Shown piece by piece: positions 9,632-14,641 of a stretch of 14,641 bases of DNA. The notes beneath the pieces were generated by a model. The model ran no database searches and was not told the origin of the DNA. It saw only the letters and a list, made by a program, of their open reading frames with translations. The DNA is from Podila epigama. Taxonomy: Eukaryota; Mortierellomycota; Mortierellomycetes; Mortierellales; Mortierellaceae. The translations under genes and the position numbers were made by a program. Location of the stretch: the NCBI GenBank assembly GCA_015679605.1, contig JAAAVE010000160.1, forward strand, positions 8,814 to 23,454, written 5' to 3'. Within the stretch, counting starts at the first letter, position 1, and each line of letters begins with the position of its first letter.

Positions 9632-10906
9632 AGATGTTATGACATTTTCCACATTATGCATCCACACTCATTGACTTATTGTAGTCGAACGTTGTTGCAC
9701 TTTGTTGACGAGAACAAAGTTGTCTCGAAAATCATAAAGTTGGCTTCAATAATTGAGCCAAGTTCAACAAAAATTGGCATACTTGCAACTGTTTGAGCAG
9801 TACAAAATAGTGAGCTCAAATGCACGCGTCGTCGCCAAGTTGTAGAATTATACTATTGCATTGATGCTCGTGAGATGGGACGAGCCAAGTCCCAATTCAT
9901 GAAGATAACGACTTGTTGCCACTTGTGCACCTTTGTCACGTTCCTTTTACGCTTGCTCCTTTGTGTGCATGCGTATTAAGTATAAGCTTCCATGACGATG
10001 TGCAACCCATGTTAGCGAGGATGTCAAATCTGATATTAAAATGACTCTTTTCCTTAGTTTTCGGTATAAAGGAAAAGGCAAACGTTTGAAGTCAGTGCAA
10101 GCAGCAGAGTCGCTTGGAACATGTGAGTTTATTGTTTAAGGTAGTCTCATTCAATTGTCTCGAAAGACTGATGGTCAATCTTGACGGTAAGACTTCTAGG
10201 GACACCCAGCAGAGAGGAGCTTGACATTGCATGAGGACTCGCCGCACACACGTAAGTCAGTCATATCGAGAGATTGCACTCATACTCAGTCCATACGTCC
10301 TTGGTACGGGGTATACGCAAACTCGTCGTCTAGAGGCACGGTGTCACCATGGGAGTGGGATGTGCTCTGTGCTCGTGTCGATGGGACACGTCCTTCTCGA
10401 GCTGTTTTCAGCGTGGTGGGTTTGTCGGACGGCGCATGGATAGACGCCAGTTGTGGTTGACCTGTCAGATGTCTTTTTGATTTTGGGATGCACGTAGGCG
10501 AGTCAGCGAGTTTCATCAAAAACATTAGGACAGCTGGTCGTACGTGTGTGAATCATTTCAAGAAGAAAAGATACCGTATCATACGCAGCCGTGTCTTTGT
10601 TGGTGACTATGAAGAGAGGAGAAGCACGCCTGTGATGAGTTAGTTCCTTGTCCAACAGTTGAGCAGCTGCAAGATCTGCGGCAGGCCATTTCTCATGTAT
10701 GACTCGTTTAAATTCGCACCTCATTCATTGACAACGAATGGAGGAGAAGGAGAGAGCCCTCCAATAATGCTGCCGTCGCCTTTTGCTTGACCTCCTTCTC
10801 AATCTTGCTCTCGATGGTCATACTGGAATTGTGAAAGAAAATCAAGATGTACGATATCCACTCTTGGTGAGTCAACCAAAAATGGATCACGTGTTCAAGC
10901 GATATC
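9632..10906. other. Long stretch without a confident gene
   Basis: This is the largest gene-free part of an otherwise compact window. I found no tRNA, rRNA or recognisable snRNA. Possible exons exist but match no family I know. On the plus strand, ATG at 10041 opens 27 codons ending at a strong GTGAGT donor (10123), and a GTAAGT lies at 10252. On the minus strand, frames at about 10836-10708 (begins MTIESKIEKEVKQKA) and 10724-10503 (contains ASPLFIVTNKDTAAYD) look mildly protein-like. A hairpin-like inverted repeat is at 10047-10077. A small spliced gene or a non-coding RNA is possible; neither can be shown from sequence alone. Confidence 0.5.
10047..10077. repeat. 9-bp inverted repeat with 13-nt loop, enclosing TATAAA
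   Basis: CTTTTCCTT (10047-10055) pairs with AAGGAAAAG (10069-10077). TATAAA at 10065-10070 lies at the loop edge. It could be a core promoter element or a hairpin; its role is not known. Confidence 0.5.
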
Positions 10907-10980
10907 TTATTTTATTTTTTATTTTTTTTTCTTCCCTTCTTTTTCGTCAACAATCTCCACTCACAAAAAAGAACACAATC
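10907..10980 (+). promoter_or_regulatory. T/C-rich leader upstream of asparaginyl-tRNA synthetase
   Basis: A T-rich run followed by a CT-rich block (TTCTTCCCTTCTTTTT-like) ends in CAACAATCTCCACTCAC about 20 nt before the ATG. Such pyrimidine-rich core promoters are common in highly expressed fungal housekeeping genes. The transcription start is inferred only. Confidence 0.5.
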
Positions 10981-13313
10981 ATGGCTGACACTTTGCCCTT
11001 GGATTCTCTCGCCATTAACGCTGGTAATTGTCCTGTCTTCAGCTTCATGTAGAAGTGATGCGCACTTGAAAAGTGTAGAAAGATCAGCCATAAGGAGAAC
11101 ATCGCGAAGTGAAACATTCTCTTGTCTGCACTTCAGACCAAGAACTTTAAGAGTGATATATGGATCGAACTGGTACCAGATAGCTCACGAGTGTCCTTAC
11201 ATTGAATGTCATAGTTATCGCCCACGTCGATGAAACAAAAGGCTCCGATGAAACTGGTAATGGATCGGTCGTGGCCCCTTACCAATCTTCCGTCAAGGCT
11301 CTTCAAGTTCATGGTGACTCTGTAAAGATTCAGGTTTGGAAGGCTGCCACAGCTGAGGGCGAGACCTCCGGATATGTCCCCATTTCTGGTGCTGCTCTCA
11401 AGAAGGCTGTCAAGAAAGTTGGCGAGTTGGAGAAGAAAGCTAAGAAGCTCGCTGAGCAGGCTGCCGAAATGGCTGCCAAGGACAAGGCTGCCGCTGAAGA
11501 GCGCGAGCGAGTCTTGGAGGCTGCCAAGGCCGTTGTCTTGAAGGAGGACACATCCTTGCCTGCCGCCGCCAAAATCAAGATTAGAAACAGTGTTGAAAAC
11601 AGAGGAAAGCGCGTCCGTATTTCGGGCTGGGTCCACCGCCTTCGTGTTCAAGGCAAGAACATGACTTTTGTCATTCTCCGGGACGGCACTGGATACCTCC
11701 AGTGCGTTCTCACTGACACTCTCGTAAGTAGTACTTGATTCGATCTATGAAAAATCTTACCCCATTGAGACACATGCATTAGCTGACCCTTTTATTTTGA
11801 TCTTATTGTTTATAGTGCCAAACGTACGATGCTGTTACTCTCACCCTTGAGTCCACCATCACTGTCTATGGTGTTATCAACGAGCTTCCAGCGGGCAAAT
11901 CGGTAAGCATGAGTGGCAACAATGAAGGAGAGAGCTTTTGGGCACAAGTGAACTGAACAAAAGCCTTATTGTTGATTGCACCCATTCATTTAGGCTCCTG
12001 ATAACCACGAGTTGACTGTTGATTACTGGGAGGTTATTGGAAAGGCTCCTGGCGGAGAAGAGGCCATCTCGAACAAGGTCAACGAGAACTCTGACCCCTC
12101 TGTCAAGTATGACCTTCGCCACTTGGTCTTGCGTGAGGAAAAGGCCTCTGGTATCTTGAAGGTTCGCTCCCAAGTCATGAAGGCTTTCCGCGAGCACTTT
12201 GACAGCCGTGGTTTCGTTGAGGTGACCCCCCCTGCTATGGTCCAGACCTCAGTCGAGGGAGGCTCCACCCTCTTTGAACTGAACTATTATAATGAGAAGG
12301 TATTTTGACCTAAATTTGCTAAGGAGTCAATTTCGTAGTTTTTCATGTGGAAGTCATGGCTTAATTTTTTTTTTTTTTTTATTTTTATTTTTTTTTTTTT
12401 CAATGCATTTTCTAGGCCTACCTCACCCAGTCCTCTCAGTTGTACTTGGAAACCTGTCTGCCCTCATTGGGAGATGTCTATTGCTTGGCCGAGTCATTCC
12501 GTGCTGAAAAGTCGCATACCCGCAGACATTTGTCCGAGTACACCCACTGTGAGGCTGAGATGGCCTTCATTTCGTTCAATGATTTGCTTGATCAGCTGGA
12601 GGAGATGGTTTGCGATGTGATTGACCGCACCTTGGCCCACAAGCCCTCAGCCGACATCATTTACAAGCTCAACCCTAACTTTGTGAAGCCAGCGCGCCCC
12701 TTCTTGCGCATGGACTACACTGAAGCGATTCAATATTTGAAGGACAACGACATTAAGAAGGAGGATGGCACCTTTTACGAAGTTGGCGAGGATATTCCCG
12801 AGGCCCCTGAGCGCGCCATGACTGACAAGATTAACCGCCCCATTTTCCTCTGCCGCTTCCCTGCCGAGATCAAGTCTTTTTACATGAAGCGCTGCCCCGA
12901 GAACCCCGCGCTGACCGAGAGTGTTGATGTCTTGATGCCCGGTGTTGGTGAGATTGTTGGAGGCTCTATGCGTATCTCTGACTTGGAAGAGCTGATGGCT
13001 GCGTACACACGCGAGGGCCTCGACCCCTCTCCATACTACTGGTTTACCGAACAGCGCAAGTACGGAACCTCTGAGCACGGTGGTTTTGGTCTTGGCGTTG
13101 AGCGATACATTGCTTGGCTCTTGAACCTCCACACTGTCCGTGATGCTTGCCTCTACCCCAGGTAATCTTTTTATTTGTTGTAACATGTCCATGCATGTGC
13201 GTAATATTGTGGCGCTGTTTGTTTGCTTCATACTTTATCGATAAATCTAACATCCAACGCTGTTTCTTTTCGTGTATTTTTGCTATAGATTCACTGGACG
13301 TGCCTTCCCTTAA
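10981..13313 (+). CDS. DED81: Asparaginyl-tRNA synthetase, cytosolic
   Basis: Class IIb aminoacyl-tRNA synthetase that charges tRNA-Asn with asparagine. Six exons, 10981-11023, 11215-11723, 11816-11902, 11994-12299, 12416-13161 and 13289-13313, join in matching phases to 571 residues (yeast Ded81 has 554). The eukaryotic N-terminal domain includes DETKGSDETGNGS and a Lys/Ala-rich helix (LEKKAKKLAEQAAEMAAK). The OB-fold anticodon-binding domain is at about 140-240 (RVRISGWVHRLRVQGK). The catalytic domain shows motif 1 near 276-297 (GFVEVTPPAMVQTS), then TQSSQLYLE, motif 2 near 341-366 (SFRAEKSHTRRHLSEYTHCE) and motif 3 near 537-549 (GFGLGVERYIAW). The end YPRFTGRAFP resembles the family terminus. 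No mitochondrial targeting sequence is evident. The least sure part is the 43-nt first coding exon and its 191-nt intron. Intron 4 has T-only runs at about 12365-12400. Confidence 0.96.
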
Positions 13314-13371
13314 ACATCTGGTTCTTTTATGCTATTACCTTACAACTCCATTTTCATTTTTAAAAAAGTGA

Positions 13372-13377
13372 AATAAA
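13372..13377 (+). terminator. Candidate polyadenylation signal for AsnRS
   Basis: AATAAA lies 58 nt after the AsnRS stop, in the 111-bp gap to the convergent neighbour. Confidence 0.55.
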
Positions 13378-13416
13378 ACTTTGAAATAGAAACAACAACG
13401 TTCTCATTCATTTGTT

Positions 13417-13422
13417 TTTATT
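13417..13422 (-). terminator. Candidate polyadenylation signal for the RNase P/MRP subunit gene
   Basis: AATAAA on the minus strand lies only 2 nt after the stop codon, so the 3'-UTR would be very short. The two convergent signals here are about 40 nt apart. Confidence 0.45.
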
Positions 13423-13424
13423 TT

Positions 13425-14558
13425 TCAAAGACCTAAAAGAAAATTAGCCAGGACACTGTCGCCACCATTGCTATCCTTGTCTGAATTGGCTGCCGAGTCC
13501 TTTTGCGCTTTTTGACTGGCGAGCAGCGACGCCAGATTATTTTTCTTTTTCTTCTTGTTCATTCCACTGGAATGACTTTTATCTCCAAGAGTGGATAGTT
13601 TTGGTGAGGATGCTGGGGATGTGGCCGCTGAAGAGGCTACCGAAGAAGCTCGAGAAAGACCTCCAACAGGCGAGACCGGCTCGGATACTGATAAACCTGC
13701 CATGCTGGATCCTTTTACACCAATTGCTGTAGACACTGAAAAGCCTCTATGTTGAACGGAGGGTCTGTTTGATCCTTTTGGGGTAGGCTCGTGCGTTGAC
13801 ACTGGTTTGCTAATCGATGGAGTCCTTGGTGATGATGGTAATTCAGGTTCACCTTTACTAGCCTCACGTTTGCGTTTCCGAGCTTGAGAAATGGACTTTG
13901 TTGGCTTGATCCTGCCCTCCAAATATCCCTTTTTGGTTCCTGGAGCTTCAGTCTCACGTTCGCACTTTATGCAGTGATAGATAACACGGTTCAGCAATCG
14001 ATTGGACCGAACCTCTGCCTTGTTGATCGATTTCGCGGCACCCTGGTCTCCGAAAGAAGCCAATCGTTGTACTTGATTCCCTTTTTGAGCCTGTTCATTA
14101 TGGGAGACAATCCTGATGATTTTTTTCCTCGCATCTGATGCTGGTGAGTTCCCAGCTGGCGGGGTTTTGATCGAAGATGTTATTGTCGTCTCGCTGTTGT
14201 CTGCCTTGGAGTAAGTTGAGGCGGTGCCTTTTCCAAGATGAGCGTCCATGTTACAGTTTGACTTTTGGCTGCTCCTTGCCTTAAGCTTCCTTTTTTCCGC
14301 TGCCCTTTGTCGTTCCTTCTTTTCACTCGACTCTGGTGTAGGAATGATTTTGACGGTGCAATTCACACCTGGCAAAAAGATGGACCCACAGCCAGCGCAT
14401 GCTCTGGATTGAATGTCTTCGTGTAAACTGAGATCACGATCTGAAGTCAAAGACAGAAGCTGGGACATGTAAAGGGAAGAGACCTGCGGGCATGTTGAGA
14501 GAAGCATATGAGATGCCTCCCAGAGGAATTTTAGTCGCGCAGTGCCACCGCCTGACAT
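13425..14558 (-). CDS. RNase P/RNase MRP subunit of the Rpr2/Rpp21/Snm1 family
   Basis: Protein subunit of nuclear RNase P (tRNA 5' processing) and/or RNase MRP (rRNA processing), recognised by the Rpr2/Rpp21/Snm1 zinc ribbon. It is a single exon of 377 residues. Residues 9-20 (LKFLWEASHMLL) match the family's L-N-F-L-Y-Q-A helix. The first knuckle, CAGC at 54-57, is followed by FLPGVNCTVKI; the second, CIKC at 196-199, is preceded by RVIYH. The two knuckles are separated by about 138 low-complexity, basic, Ser-rich residues instead of the few tens in human RPP21. The remaining 180 residues are Ser/Pro-rich and end with KKKKKNNLASLLASQK and DSVLANFLLGL, which may be a short conserved docking segment. 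The protein is about twice the length of yeast Snm1 (198). Which of Rpr2 or Snm1 it corresponds to cannot be decided here. It is convergent with AsnRS. Confidence 0.83.
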   Translation of the reverse strand: MSGGGTARLKFLWEASHMLLSTCPQVSSLYMSQLLSLTSDRDLSLHEDIQSRACAGCGSIFLPGVNCTVKIIPTPESSEKKERQRAAEKRKLKARSSQKSNCNMDAHLGKGTASTYSKADNSETTITSSIKTPPAGNSPASDARKKIIRIVSHNEQAQKGNQVQRLASFGDQGAAKSINKAEVRSNRLLNRVIYHCIKCERETEAPGTKKGYLEGRIKPTKSISQARKRKREASKGEPELPSSPRTPSISKPVSTHEPTPKGSNRPSVQHRGFSVSTAIGVKGSSMAGLSVSEPVSPVGGLSRASSVASSAATSPASSPKLSTLGDKSHSSGMNKKKKKNNLASLLASQKAQKDSAANSDKDSNGGDSVLANFLLGL

Positions 14559-14641
14559 TGTGATGATGTGTGTTGTGAAGGTGACAAATGTGGAGAAAGG
14601 AGGTGACTGAAGAGCATTGAATAGCGCAAGGATAAAAAATG
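14559..14641 (-). promoter_or_regulatory. Upstream region of the RNase P/MRP subunit gene
   Basis: The last 83 bases lie upstream of the minus-strand start at 14558. On that strand they contain CA-rich sequence just before the ATG (CACAACACACATCATCACA), similar to the CA-rich leaders of other genes in the window. Confidence 0.35.

Noticed and set aside
10047-10077. Minus-strand AAGGAAAA near here compared with the U12 snRNA branch-pairing region (GTAAGGAAAATAAC)
   Set aside because: Only a short 8-mer matches; the flanking U12 stem sequences and Sm site are absent.
10041-10290. A specific spliced plus-strand protein joining the 10041 exon to exons near 10209 and 10291
   Set aside because: The second intron would be only about 38 nt, and the frame closes soon after in every join tried. 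It was kept only as a general open question.
12647-13231. Long minus-strand open frame (194 codons) opposite AsnRS exon 5
   Set aside because: It is the antisense shadow of a conserved class II synthetase domain and its predicted protein shows no family features.

Overview
The window is ordinary eukaryotic nuclear DNA, most likely from an early-diverging filamentous fungus (Mucoromycota, for example a Mortierella-like or Mucorales lineage; this is inference). The evidence is a set of closely packed single-copy genes split by many short introns. I resolved 27 introns; those complete in the window run from 58 to 191 nt. The gene content also fits: a fungal-type PMT protein O-mannosyltransferase sits beside an animal-like Ragulator subunit and a minor-spliceosome protein, both of which are lost or hard to recognise in yeasts. 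No mobile-element genes, CRISPR arrays, rRNA or tRNA genes were seen.

Layout, left to right. DPM1 (minus) runs off the left edge, so only its N-terminal two-thirds is present. A 441-bp divergent promoter region separates it from a U11-48K/SNRNP48-like CHHC zinc-finger gene (plus). Only 81 bp further on comes a LAMTOR2 (roadblock) gene (plus). An Sds3/BRMS1-family gene (minus) converges on it. A seven-exon PMT1-family mannosyltransferase (minus) follows, then, divergently, a small UPF0303/YBR137W-type gene (plus). A 1.4-kb stretch without a confident gene comes next, holding possible unassigned exons on both strands. A six-exon cytosolic asparaginyl-tRNA synthetase (plus) is followed by a convergent, intronless Rpr2/Rpp21/Snm1-type RNase P/MRP subunit gene (minus).

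All spliced models were built by hand. They combine splice-site consensus, phase matching between exons, and agreement of the joined protein with remembered family motifs. Every complete multi-exon model gives a total length divisible by three. The genes do housekeeping jobs: Dol-P-Man synthesis and its use by PMT, minor and major RNA processing, TORC1 signalling, Sin3-type deacetylase function and translation. No operon-like system is apparent.

The points most worth a second look are a poly(T)20 tract flanked by a 9-bp direct repeat in a PMT1 intron, which looks like a tail-only retroposition scar; a GC-AG intron in PMT1; the retained minor-spliceosome protein with altered zinc-finger spacing; the apparently cut-short C-terminal domain of the Sds3 gene; and the unexplained 1.4-kb gap.
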